Positions 1 through 6,066 are shown, counted from the first letter of the stretch. The stretch is 11,018 nt of DNA from DATNBT01 sp964579765 (GCA_964579765.1 CAZOIK010000440.1:1-11018); one strand, 5' to 3'. The notes: generated from the letters alone by a model not told the origin. Numbers and translations: made by a program.

Positions 1-2
1 TC

Positions 3-980
3 CTCGTCGGGGAGACGACGGCGCAGAAGCGCATGAGCCGGACGGCGGCCCTCGAACGCTATCACCAGCGCATGCTCGAGCTCGCGGCCGGCCTCTACGA
101 CCTGCAGTCGGTCCCGCGGCCGCGGCGCACGATGGCCGAGCACCTGGCGTGGTTCAGCGACACGATCAGCGTGCTGCATCGCGGCGCCGAGCGCGAGCGC
201 GAGATCATCAAGCGGTTCCTGCGCGAGTTCAGCGGCGTCGACGTCGGCGCGCTCACCCGGGGACGCGTCCAGGAATGGATGCAGCGTCGGCTGCAGGAGG
301 TCTCGCCGCGAACGGTGAACCGCGAGCTCGATCTCCTCAAGTCCGTCATGCGCGAGGCCGTCCCTGAGCACGTCCGCGTCTCGCCGATCGCCGACCTGAA
401 GCGGCTCCGCGTGCCGTCGTCGCCGCATCGTCGGCTGCTGACGCCGGCGGAAGAGGCCCGGCTGATCGCGGTGCTCAGCGTCGAGGACCGGGCGATCGTC
501 ACGCTCGGCCTCGACACGCTGCTCCGGTTCAACGAGATCACGGCGCTCCGGCGCGCGGACGATCACGGCGACAGCCTCTACATCGCGGCGCCGAAGAACG
601 GCCAGGCGTTCGAGGTCCCGGTCTCGACGCGGCTGCGCGCGGCGCTCGATCGGCTCGAGGACCGCGGCGAGTACTTCTTTCCGCAGTACCGCAACGCGAA
701 GATGTTCCGCGATCGCCGGGCGACGTTCCGGACGCGCTTTCGGAAGGCCTGCGCGGCCGCGGACATCCCGTACGGGCGCAAGCACGACGGCATCACGTTT
801 CACTGGGCCACGCGCCGCACGGGCGCGACGCGGATGCTGCACGCCGGCGTCGACGTGCGGACGGTCCAGGAGATCGGCAACTGGAAGCGGCCGGAGATCC
901 TGCTCGGCATCTACGCGGAGTCGCACGCGGATCTTCGGCGCGCGGCCGTGGAATCCGTCGGCGCGGCCTCGAAACGGTGA
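3..980 (+). CDS. int: Tyrosine recombinase / integrase (5' end probably outside the window)
   Basis: Site-specific recombinase of the phage integrase family, which cuts and rejoins DNA at att sites through a covalent phosphotyrosine. Numbering from the first ATG (base 33), residues about 35-120 form a core-binding (SAM-like) domain and 130-315 the catalytic domain. Visible catalytic residues are Arg165 (LLRFNE), Lys188 (APKNG), His257, Arg261 or Arg262, Trp284 (GNW) and the nucleophile Tyr294 (LGIY). The frame is open to the left edge without a stop, and no convincing ribosome site precedes base 33, so the true start is probably upstream. The His-Arg box reads H-W-A-T-R-R, with three rather than the usual two residues between His and the first Arg. 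The gene ends in GTGA, overlapping a possible downstream start, and it points toward the 3' end of a tRNA gene about 1.1 kb away, as expected of an element integrase. The family call is secure; the start is not. Confidence 0.93.
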   Translation, partial: LVGETTAQKRMSRTAALERYHQRMLELAAGLYDLQSVPRPRRTMAEHLAWFSDTISVLHRGAEREREIIKRFLREFSGVDVGALTRGRVQEWMQRRLQEVSPRTVNRELDLLKSVMREAVPEHVRVSPIADLKRLRVPSSPHRRLLTPAEEARLIAVLSVEDRAIVTLGLDTLLRFNEITALRRADDHGDSLYIAAPKNGQAFEVPVSTRLRAALDRLEDRGEYFFPQYRNAKMFRDRRATFRTRFRKACAAADIPYGRKHDGITFHWATRRTGATRMLHAGVDVRTVQEIGNWKRPEILLGIYAESHADLRRAAVESVGAASKR

Positions 981-1045
981 GCAGGACCGAGGAGCGCTGG
1001 AACCCGACGCCGCCCGGCTGGACACTGAACGGCGGTGACGTGTGA
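977..1045 (+). CDS. Possible 22-aa mini-ORF bridging integrase and next gene
   Basis: A GTG at 977 shares the four bases GTGA with the integrase stop. It opens a 22-codon frame (begins MSRTEERWNP, ends NGGDV) whose TGA at 1043-1045 shares GTGA with the GTG start of the next gene. Two consecutive 4-base overlaps suggest it is translated by coupling and carries ribosomes from int to the next gene. The peptide is short, proline- and tryptophan-containing, and resembles nothing I recognise. It could equally be a chance frame. No function is proposed. Confidence 0.3.
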   Translation: MSRTEERWNPTPPGWTLNGGDV

Positions 1046-1608
1046 GCCTCTGGCTAGATCCGATCCCTGATTCGCTCCAGCAAGACGCCGTCCGAAGTCT
1101 GGACGCTGGCGACTGGCTCGGCTTTCTTGTGGCGGCCGCGAACACGGAGAGCATCGAGCTTGTCTGGAAGAATCTGGAACAGCTGAAAGCCCGCGGCGTC
1201 TACGAATCTGCGCTCCTGCACGCGCTCACGATCACGCGCACGAACAATGCGCGCTGGTCGATGCAAGAACTGACGATCCTGCTCGCCGCCGCTGATCGCG
1301 ATCGGCTACGCGCAGCGGGTCAGCCATTACCAGTCCGCGGGCCGTTTACGTTGTTCCGTGGCGTCGCCGGTCGTGGCGCCGCGCGACGCGTCAGAGGTTT
1401 ATCGTGGTCGGGATCCGAGGAGAAGGCGCGATGGTTCGCTGAGCGCGGCGGTCGGTGGGGACTCGACGATCCAGCCGTTTTTCGCGTCACGGTCGAGGAG
1501 CGCGATGTATTCGCGTACGTCGATGACCGTCAAGAGCAGGAATTCCTGGTGCTCCTGCCGGCGTCGTCGCATCCGGTCCGAATCGCCAGCGAGAAAGTCG
1601 GCGTGTGA
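1042..1608 (+). CDS. Candidate R-S-E class ADP-ribosyltransferase-like protein (mobile-element cargo)
   Basis: A 188-aa protein I do not recognise as a named family. Residues 1-95 look mainly helical and carry no signal peptide. Residues 100-175 follow the order of an R-S-E ADP-ribosyltransferase fold: a strand ending in Arg106 (TLFRG), a Ser-rich strand at 120-125 (LSWSGS), a helix with ARWFA (129-133), a strand-turn-strand (VFRVTVEERDVFAYV), and an E-x-E pair at Glu165/Glu167 in QEQEFLVLLP. In known family members Arg contacts NAD, the Ser motif shapes the pocket and the second Glu is catalytic. By inference it may transfer ADP-ribose from NAD to an unknown target. The GTG start at 1042 is favoured because GGCGGTGA at 1031-1038 resembles a Shine-Dalgarno site. 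It lies in an overlapping series between the integrase and a DUF4236 gene. Its base composition looks slightly less GC-rich than its neighbours. The gene call is firm; the enzymatic assignment is moderate. Confidence 0.75.
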   Translation: MSLWLDPIPDSLQQDAVRSLDAGDWLGFLVAAANTESIELVWKNLEQLKARGVYESALLHALTITRTNNARWSMQELTILLAAADRDRLRAAGQPLPVRGPFTLFRGVAGRGAARRVRGLSWSGSEEKARWFAERGGRWGLDDPAVFRVTVEERDVFAYVDDRQEQEFLVLLPASSHPVRIASEKVGV

Positions 1609-1931
1609 TGGGCTTCCGCTTCTACCGCCGGCTCCACATCGCGCCCGGGCTCGCCGTGAACCTCTCGCGCTCGGGTCCGAGTCTCTCCGTCGGCGTCCGC
1701 GGCGCGCACCTGACCGTCGGCCGCCGCGGCGTCACGCGGACGCTCGGCCTGCCGGGCACCGGGATTTTCTACACGTCGCGCGTCGGGCTGCACTCCGGCG
1801 TGCATTCCGCCTCGGCGCCGCGGCCGTTGCCGAGTGACGAGCAGCTCGCCGCCGATCGCCGGTTCGAACGTACCGCCATCGCGATGCTGATCGTGCTGAT
1901 CGTCATCGCCGTGGGGCTGTCACTGGGATGA
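1608..1931 (+). CDS. DUF4236 domain protein with C-terminal membrane helix
   Basis: A 107-aa protein whose first ~55 residues match the DUF4236 pattern: MGFRFYRR, then APGLAVNLSRSGPSLSVG, then a glycine-rich VGRRG and LGLPGTGIFYT. The function of this domain is not established. It occurs as a short beta-rich N-terminal module in phage, plasmid and chromosomal proteins. After a short Ala/Pro/Ser linker (about 60-78) there is a charged stretch, then one membrane helix near the C terminus (AIAMLIVLIVIAVGLSLG), so it is probably membrane-anchored with the DUF4236 part at the N-terminal side. ATG 1608 is chosen because its A is the last base of the previous gene's TGA and the protein then begins with the family's usual MGFRF. 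A GTG at 1605 would add one residue. It is probably co-translated with the preceding ADP-ribosyltransferase-like gene. Confidence 0.82.
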   Translation: MGFRFYRRLHIAPGLAVNLSRSGPSLSVGVRGAHLTVGRRGVTRTLGLPGTGIFYTSRVGLHSGVHSASAPRPLPSDEQLAADRRFERTAIAMLIVLIVIAVGLSLG

Positions 1932-1978
1932 GGGCGCAACCAAGACGGCCGCGCCGCGCGCAGTCGCTGAAGGCTGGT

Positions 1979-1998
1979 GGCTGTCAGATTGGCTGTCA
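1979..1998. repeat. Direct repeat ggctgtca x2 near the putative element edge
   Basis: The octamer ggctgtca occurs at 1979-1986 and 1991-1998, a 12-bp period, in the gap between the DUF4236 gene and the tRNA 3' end. Short direct repeats beside an attachment core are often integrase arm-type or excisionase sites. That reading is an inference from position only, and two 8-bp copies could be chance. Confidence 0.35.
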
Positions 1999-2002
1999 AC
2001 GA

Positions 2003-2023
2003 GCTCCGGCGATGAACCGGAGC
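2003..2023. terminator. GC-rich hairpin between element operon and tRNA-Thr
   Basis: A perfect 7-bp inverted repeat, gctccgg / ccggagc, with a 7-base loop. It lies between two converging units (the int operon and the tRNA). No T-run follows on either strand, so it is a weak or factor-assisted terminator at best. It could instead be a protein site at the element boundary. Confidence 0.35.
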
Positions 2024-2054
2024 CCGTGTCGTGTGCGGAATTCTTCAGGAAAAC

Positions 2055-2100
2055 TGGAGCCGACGATCGGACTTGAACCGATGACCTGCTGATTACGAAT
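2055..2100. other. Putative integrase attachment site (att) in tRNA-Thr 3' half
   Basis: Tyrosine integrases commonly recombine within the 3' half of a tRNA gene, restoring it on integration. Here the integrase lies on the 3' side of an intact tRNA-Thr and points at it. The crossover core would therefore lie somewhere from the CCA end (2055-2057) to about the anticodon loop. The second att copy would be left of the window, so the core cannot be delimited here. This is inference from arrangement; no duplicate of this segment is visible within the window. Confidence 0.45.
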
Positions 2101-2130
2101 CAGCTGCTCTACCAACTGAGCTACGTCGGC
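2055..2130 (-). tRNA. tRNA-Thr (anticodon CGT)
   Basis: A complete 76-nt cloverleaf on the minus strand, reading ACG codons. The acceptor stem GCCGACG (2124-2130) pairs with CGTCGGC (2059-2065). The D stem is GCTC/GAGC, the anticodon stem GCTGA/TCAGC with loop TTCGTAA, the variable loop 5 nt, and the T stem ATCGG/CCGAT with loop TTCAAGT. The discriminator base is T and the CCA tail is encoded (2055-2057). All canonical positions look intact, so the gene should be functional even if its 3' half is an integration site. Confidence 0.97.
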
Positions 2131-2147
2131 GTTCACGGAAACACGGC

Positions 2148-2156
2148 ATTTTATCA
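2148..2156 (-). promoter_or_regulatory. Likely -10 element of the tRNA-Thr promoter
   Basis: On the minus strand TGATAAAAT ends 17 bases before the tRNA 5' end. It is an AT-rich island in very GC-rich DNA and close to an extended -10 (TGnTAnAAT-like). No good -35 hexamer is visible at the usual distance, so the call rests on position and composition. Confidence 0.35.
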
Positions 2157-2204
2157 CGCGCGCGCCGGTCCGCGCTTCTTGCATACCCGTGCAGAGGTGC
2201 CGCC

Positions 2205-2546
2205 ATGGACCCACAGACGATTCTCGAACGCGCGGAAGAGGCGATGTCGCCCCGCCGGGTTTTCGGCAACCCGGTGCAGGTGGACGGCGTGACGGTGCTA
2301 CCCGTTGCGGCGATCGGCGGCGGAGGCGGCGGCGGGCAGAAAGGCGAGACCGACCGCGGCGTCGGATTCGGACTCGGCGCGCAGCCCGCCGGCGTGTTCG
2401 TGATACGCGACGGCGACGCGAAGTGGCGGCCGGCGCTCAATCTCAACCGCGTGATCCTCGGCGGCCAGGTCGTCGGGCTCGCCGCGATCCTGATGTTCGG
2501 ATCGATTCTCCGCCGCTGGCTCAAGCTGCGCGAGGCCTCGGCGTAG
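2205..2546 (+). CDS. GerW/YtfJ-family small protein
   Basis: A 113-aa protein of the GerW (YtfJ) family. Diagnostic features are the short N-terminal helix, the strand GVTVLPVAAI followed by a glycine run (GGGGGGG), then the GVGFGLGAQPAGVFVIRDG segment, and a C-terminal hydrophobic stretch (VILGGQVVGLAAILMFGSIL, about residues 82-101) that may be a membrane helix. In Bacillus the homologue is involved in spore germination, but the family also occurs widely in non-sporulating bacteria, where its role is unclear. No sporulation role is implied here. ATG 2205 is preceded by AGAGGTG (from 2193), a good ribosome site. It is the first gene on the chromosomal side of the tRNA and converges on the cupin gene, with a palindromic repeat in the 55-bp gap. 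Confidence 0.85.
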   Translation: MDPQTILERAEEAMSPRRVFGNPVQVDGVTVLPVAAIGGGGGGGQKGETDRGVGFGLGAQPAGVFVIRDGDAKWRPALNLNRVILGGQVVGLAAILMFGSILRRWLKLREASA

Positions 2547-2553
2547 CCGCGCA

Positions 2554-2605
2554 GCAGTGCGGGCCTTCAGGCCTGCGAACGGGCGGACCTGAAGGTCCGC
2601 ACTAC
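2554..2605. repeat. Palindromic intergenic repeat, copy A
   Basis: A 52-bp unit with outer arms agtgcgg (2556-2562) / ccgcact (2597-2603). It contains two inner hairpins: ggcct-tc-aggcc (2562-2573) and a perfect gcggacct-ga-aggtccgc (2583-2600). It fills most of the gap between the converging GerW-like and cupin genes and probably serves as a bidirectional transcription end. Its right tip supplies the TAG stop of the cupin gene (2602-2604). Related to copies at 3033-3086 and 7934-7954. Confidence 0.8.
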
Positions 2606-2988
2606 GACTTGTATTGCGCGTCGGTCACCGGCTCGAGCCACGTGGTGGACGCGTTCACGTTGACCGCGAGGTGCACGCCGCGCGCGTCGGGTGTCGCGCC
2701 GTGCCAGTGCTTTTCTCCCGGCTGGATGACCACCGCGTCGCCCTGCACGACCTCGGTGAACGGCTCGCCGATCTTCTGAATCCGGATGCGTCCTTCGACG
2801 ACGAAGAGCCACTGCGGGCCGTCGTGCGTGTGCCAGTGCGTACGGGCGCCTGGCGCGAACTCGACGCGGTAGACGTTGACCTTCGTGCCTGCCGTGTCGC
2901 CGGCGAGCGTCGTACGGATCACGTCGCCGGTAAACGTCTTCGGGTCGCCGCCTTCGGATGGGATGTGCGCCGCGCGGAAGATTTTCAT
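2602..2988 (-). CDS. Single-domain cupin protein, (R)-mandelonitrile-lyase-like subgroup
   Basis: A 128-aa small beta-barrel metal-binding protein. Cupin motif 1 is GARTHWHTHDGPQWLFVVEG (residues 47-66), with His51, His53 and Gln59, where Gln stands in place of the common Glu. Motif 2 is GDAVVIQPGEKHWHGA (83-98), with His94 or His96 as metal ligand. The ending WLEPVTDAQY recalls cupins annotated as carboxymuconolactone- or (R)-mandelonitrile-lyase-like, but the substrate cannot be deduced. Cytosolic, with no signal peptide. It is transcribed divergently from uvrA and convergently with the GerW-like gene. The start at 2988 is the first ATG and gives a normal family length; no strong ribosome site precedes it. 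Its TAG stop falls inside the palindromic repeat. Confidence 0.9.
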   Translation of the reverse strand: MKIFRAAHIPSEGGDPKTFTGDVIRTTLAGDTAGTKVNVYRVEFAPGARTHWHTHDGPQWLFVVEGRIRIQKIGEPFTEVVQGDAVVIQPGEKHWHGATPDARGVHLAVNVNASTTWLEPVTDAQYKS

Positions 2989-3032
2989 TGTGCTACGATA
3001 AATGGTTTAAGCAAGCTGCCGCAATCGCCTAT

Positions 3033-3086
3033 GTAGTGCAGACCTTCGGGTCTGCGGTGTCCGGCGGGCCTGAAGGCCTGCACTAC
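3033..3086. repeat. Palindromic intergenic repeat, copy B
   Basis: A 54-bp unit with perfect 9-bp terminal inverted repeats gtagtgcag (3033-3041) / ctgcactac (3078-3086). It contains two inner hairpins: gcagacc-ttcg-ggtctgc (3038-3055), a 7-bp stem capped by a very stable UUCG tetraloop, and gcgggcct-ga-aggcctgc (3064-3081) with one G-T pair. It lies 16 bases upstream of the uvrA ATG, so it would be in the uvrA leader if the promoter is upstream of 3033. Confidence 0.8.
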
Positions 3087-3102
3087 AGAAGCAGGCTCTC
3101 GC

Positions 3103-6066
3103 ATGTCTGACACTGACGCGGCCGTCGAACCCACGCCTGTCGAGCCGTCCGACCTCGTCATCAGGGGCGCGCGCACTCACAACCTGAAGAACATCGATCT
3201 GACCCTGCCGGCCGGCAAGCTCGCCGTCATCACCGGCGTGAGCGGCTCGGGCAAGTCGTCGCTCGCCTTCGACACGATCTACGCGGAAGGGCAGCGCCGC
3301 TACGTCGAGTCGCTGTCCGCCTACGCGCGGCAGTTCCTCGAGCGCATGGAGAAGCCCGACGTCGATCGCATCGACGGCATCGCGCCGGCCATCGCCATCC
3401 GTCAGAAGAACACCGTCCGCAACCCGCGCTCGACCGTGGGCACGACGACCGAAATCCACGACTACATGCGCCTGCTGTTCGCGCGGGTCGGCCGCACGTT
3501 CTGCCGGCAGTGCGGGCGCGAGGTCATCCGCGAGACCGCTGAAGTCGTGGCGGCGCAGCTCGGCACGTTGCCCGACGGGACTCGGCTGCTCATCGGGTTC
3601 GATCTGCCGGTGGTCGAGGTCACGACGCCCGCCAACGCCGAGGCCGTGGACGAAGTCGCGGAGCAGACCGAAGACGACGGTTCCAGTGGTTCCGGAGGTT
3701 CCAGTGGTTCCGGAGGTTCCGGGGGGTCGATTGAGGCAACGGTGACGGCGGCGCTCGACGTGCTCAAGCGCAAGGGTTTCGGCCGGCTGCTCGTCAACGG
3801 CCGGGCGGTGGCGTTCGACGACGTCGATGTCGCGGCGCTCGGCGGGCAGCCGACGCTCAAGGTGGTCGTCGATCGCGTGCAGATAGGACAGGAGGATCTG
3901 CGGCAGCGGCTCACCGACTCGATCGAGACCGCCTATCTCGAAGGCGGAGGCGCGGCCTGGGCGGTGGAGTCTCCAGTCTCCAGTCCCCAGTCTCCAGTCA
4001 CGCATCAGTTCTCCGAGCGCTTCGAGTGCCGCACGTGCGGCATCGCGTACGAGGATCCGCAGCCGCGGCTGTTCTCGTTCAACAACCCGTTCGGCGCGTG
4101 CCCGACGTGCCACGGCTTCGGCAACATCATCGAGCTCGACACGGATCTGGTCGTGCCCGACGCGTCGAAGTCGATTCAGGACGGCGCGGTCGAGCCGTGG
4201 AGCAAGCCGCACTACCGCGCGCAGTTCGCGGAGCTCAAGAAAGCGGCGCGCGCCCGCGGCGTGCGCCTGAACGTGCCCTGGAGCCAGCTGACGGACGAGG
4301 AGCGCCGGTTCGTCATCGACGGTAATGCGGACTACGACGGCGTCCGCGGCTTCTTCCGCTGGCTCGAGCGCAAGAAGTACAAGGTCCACGTGCGTGTGTT
4401 CCTCAGCCGCTATCGCGGGTACCTCACGTGCCCGGATTGCGGCGGCGCGCGCCTCCGGCGCGAAGCGCGCGTCGTGCAGGTGGCGGGGCAGACGATCGAC
4501 AAGGTGTCGGCCCTCACGGTCCGCGAGGCCGCCACGTTCTTCTCGAGCCTGCAGCTCAGCGAGAAGGAGACGGCCATCGCCGACAAGGTGCTGAAGGAGA
4601 TTCAGCGCCGCCTCTCGTTCCTGAGCGACGTCGGCCTCGACTACCTCACGCTCGACCGGCTGTCGTCCACGCTCTCGGGCGGCGAGGCGCAGCGCATCAA
4701 CCTCGCGACGTCGCTCGGCGCGGCGCTCGTCGGCGCGCTCTACGTGCTCGACGAGCCGTCCATCGGCCTGCACTCGCGCGACAACCTCCGTCTCATCGCC
4801 ATCCTCCGGCAGCTGCGCGATCAGGGCAACACGGTGCTCGTCGTCGAACACGACGCCGACATGATCAAAGTGGCCGATCACGTCGTCGATCTCGGGCTGG
4901 GTGCGGGCGAACAGGGCGGGCGCGTCGTGTTCTCGGGGACGCTCGACCAGCTGATGCACGAGCCGCGATCGCTGACAGCGAAGTACCTGCGCGGCGAGCT
5001 GGCCATCCCCGTGCCGACCACGCGCCGGCGGGGCCTCGGGCAGAAGATTCAGCTCCTGGGTGCGAGCGAGCACAACCTGAAGAACGTGGACATCGGCATT
5101 CCGCTCAACACGCTGACCGTCGTCACCGGCGTGAGCGGATCGGGGAAGTCCACGCTCGTGCACGACGTGCTCTATGCCGCGATCAAGCGCGCGAAAGGCG
5201 GATGGGATCGCCGGGTCGGCAGTTTCAGGAAGCTCGAGGGCACGGAGTACATCACCGACGTCGTGCTGGTCGATCAGGCGCCCATCGGCCGCACGCCGCG
5301 CAGCAACCCCGTGACGTATCTCAAGGCGTTCGACCCGATCCGCGAGCTCTTCGCCGCGACCAAGGACGCGCGATCGCGCGGGCTGACGGCGAGCCACTTC
5401 TCGTTCAACGTCCCCGGCGGGCGGTGCGAGGCGTGCCAGGGCGAAGGCGAGGTCCGCGTCGAGATGCAGTTTCTCGCCGACGTGTTCGTGCCCTGCGACC
5501 AGTGCGACGGCAAGCGCTTCAAGCCGCAGATCCTCGAGGTCCGCTACCGCGGCCGGAACATCCATCAGGTGCTCGACCTCACGGTGCGCGAGGCGCTGAC
5601 CTTCTTCAGCAGCTCGCCGAAGGTGCTGCGGCGCCTGCAGGTGCTCGACGAGATCGGCCTCGGCTACCTGCGTCTCGGCCAGCCGGCGACGACGCTGTCG
5701 GGCGGGGAAGCGCAGCGCATCAAGATCGGCGCGCACCTGTCGTCGCACGGCGGCGAGCGGCTGCTCTACATCCTCGACGAGCCGACGACGGGCCTGCACT
5801 TCGACGACATCGCGAAGCTGCTGACGGCCATGCGCCGCCTGATCGAAGCCGGCCACACGCTGCTCGTGATCGAGCACAATCTGGACGTCATCAAGACGGC
5901 CGACTACATCATCGATCTCGGCCCCGAGGGCGGCGAGTCGGGCGGACGCGTCGTCGCGACCGGGACGCCCGAACAGGTCGCGCAGGTGGAGGCGTCGCAC
6001 ACCGGACGCTACCTGCGCGCGACGCTCGCCGAAGGACGTTCGCATGCGTATGCGTCGGGCCGGTAG
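3103..6066 (+). CDS. uvrA: UvrABC excinuclease subunit A
   Basis: Damage-recognition ATPase of nucleotide excision repair; a dimer loads UvrB onto damaged DNA. The protein has 987 aa (about 940 is usual). It contains two ABC modules: Walker A GVSGSGKS at 45-52 and 676-683, signatures LSGGEAQR at 524-531 and 865-872, and Walker B plus H-loop regions LDEPSIGLH and LDEPTTGLH. Zinc-site cysteines are intact at 309/312 with 333/336, and at 775/778 with 798/801. The extra length includes a Gly/Ser tract at 193-209 and a repeat-derived loop at about 289-299, both in the UvrB-binding/insertion part between Walker A1 and the first zinc module. A modest ribosome site (AGCAGG) precedes ATG 3103. The first gene of a probable repair operon, it overlaps the next gene by 23 bases. 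No LexA-type box was recognised upstream. Confidence 0.98.
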   Translation: MSDTDAAVEPTPVEPSDLVIRGARTHNLKNIDLTLPAGKLAVITGVSGSGKSSLAFDTIYAEGQRRYVESLSAYARQFLERMEKPDVDRIDGIAPAIAIRQKNTVRNPRSTVGTTTEIHDYMRLLFARVGRTFCRQCGREVIRETAEVVAAQLGTLPDGTRLLIGFDLPVVEVTTPANAEAVDEVAEQTEDDGSSGSGGSSGSGGSGGSIEATVTAALDVLKRKGFGRLLVNGRAVAFDDVDVAALGGQPTLKVVVDRVQIGQEDLRQRLTDSIETAYLEGGGAAWAVESPVSSPQSPVTHQFSERFECRTCGIAYEDPQPRLFSFNNPFGACPTCHGFGNIIELDTDLVVPDASKSIQDGAVEPWSKPHYRAQFAELKKAARARGVRLNVPWSQLTDEERRFVIDGNADYDGVRGFFRWLERKKYKVHVRVFLSRYRGYLTCPDCGGARLRREARVVQVAGQTIDKVSALTVREAATFFSSLQLSEKETAIADKVLKEIQRRLSFLSDVGLDYLTLDRLSSTLSGGEAQRINLATSLGAALVGALYVLDEPSIGLHSRDNLRLIAILRQLRDQGNTVLVVEHDADMIKVADHVVDLGLGAGEQGGRVVFSGTLDQLMHEPRSLTAKYLRGELAIPVPTTRRRGLGQKIQLLGASEHNLKNVDIGIPLNTLTVVTGVSGSGKSTLVHDVLYAAIKRAKGGWDRRVGSFRKLEGTEYITDVVLVDQAPIGRTPRSNPVTYLKAFDPIRELFAATKDARSRGLTASHFSFNVPGGRCEACQGEGEVRVEMQFLADVFVPCDQCDGKRFKPQILEVRYRGRNIHQVLDLTVREALTFFSSSPKVLRRLQVLDEIGLGYLRLGQPATTLSGGEAQRIKIGAHLSSHGGERLLYILDEPTTGLHFDDIAKLLTAMRRLIEAGHTLLVIEHNLDVIKTADYIIDLGPEGGESGGRVVATGTPEQVAQVEASHTGRYLRATLAEGRSHAYASGR
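3679..3729 (+). repeat. In-frame Gly/Ser minisatellite inside uvrA
   Basis: The 18-bp unit ggttccagtggttccgga occurs exactly twice (3679-3696, 3697-3714) and is followed by a degenerate partial unit to 3729. Each unit is itself two 9-bp halves. It encodes 17 residues of only Gly and Ser (UvrA 193-209), which should form a flexible linker in the UvrB-interacting domain. Slippage in 9-bp steps would keep frame. Confidence 0.85.
3971..3998. repeat. Tandem heptamer (ctccagt) x4 inside uvrA
   Basis: Four head-to-tail heptamers, ctccagt, ctccagt, ccccagt, ctccagt, encode the Ser/Pro/Val loop at UvrA residues 290-299, just before the first zinc cysteine (309). A 7-bp unit is not frame-neutral, which makes it unusual inside an essential-type repair gene. 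Similar ctccagt arrays (gactgga on the other strand) are known to me mainly from intergenic DNA; that comparison is from memory. Confidence 0.8.

Noticed and set aside
986..1040. Bases resembling the start of an S-adenosylhomocysteine riboswitch (ccgaggagcgctg, later aacggcg)
   Set aside because: The pairing partner (a caggctcgg-like segment) is absent, and the stretch is explained by the int-to-cargo junction. Likely coincidence.
2205..2546. A sporulation function for the GerW/YtfJ-like gene
   Set aside because: The family is widespread in non-spore-formers and no other sporulation gene is present in the window.
2554..3086. Palindromic repeats as a CRISPR array
   Set aside because: Copies are far apart, imperfect, and not separated by regular spacers; no cas gene is present.
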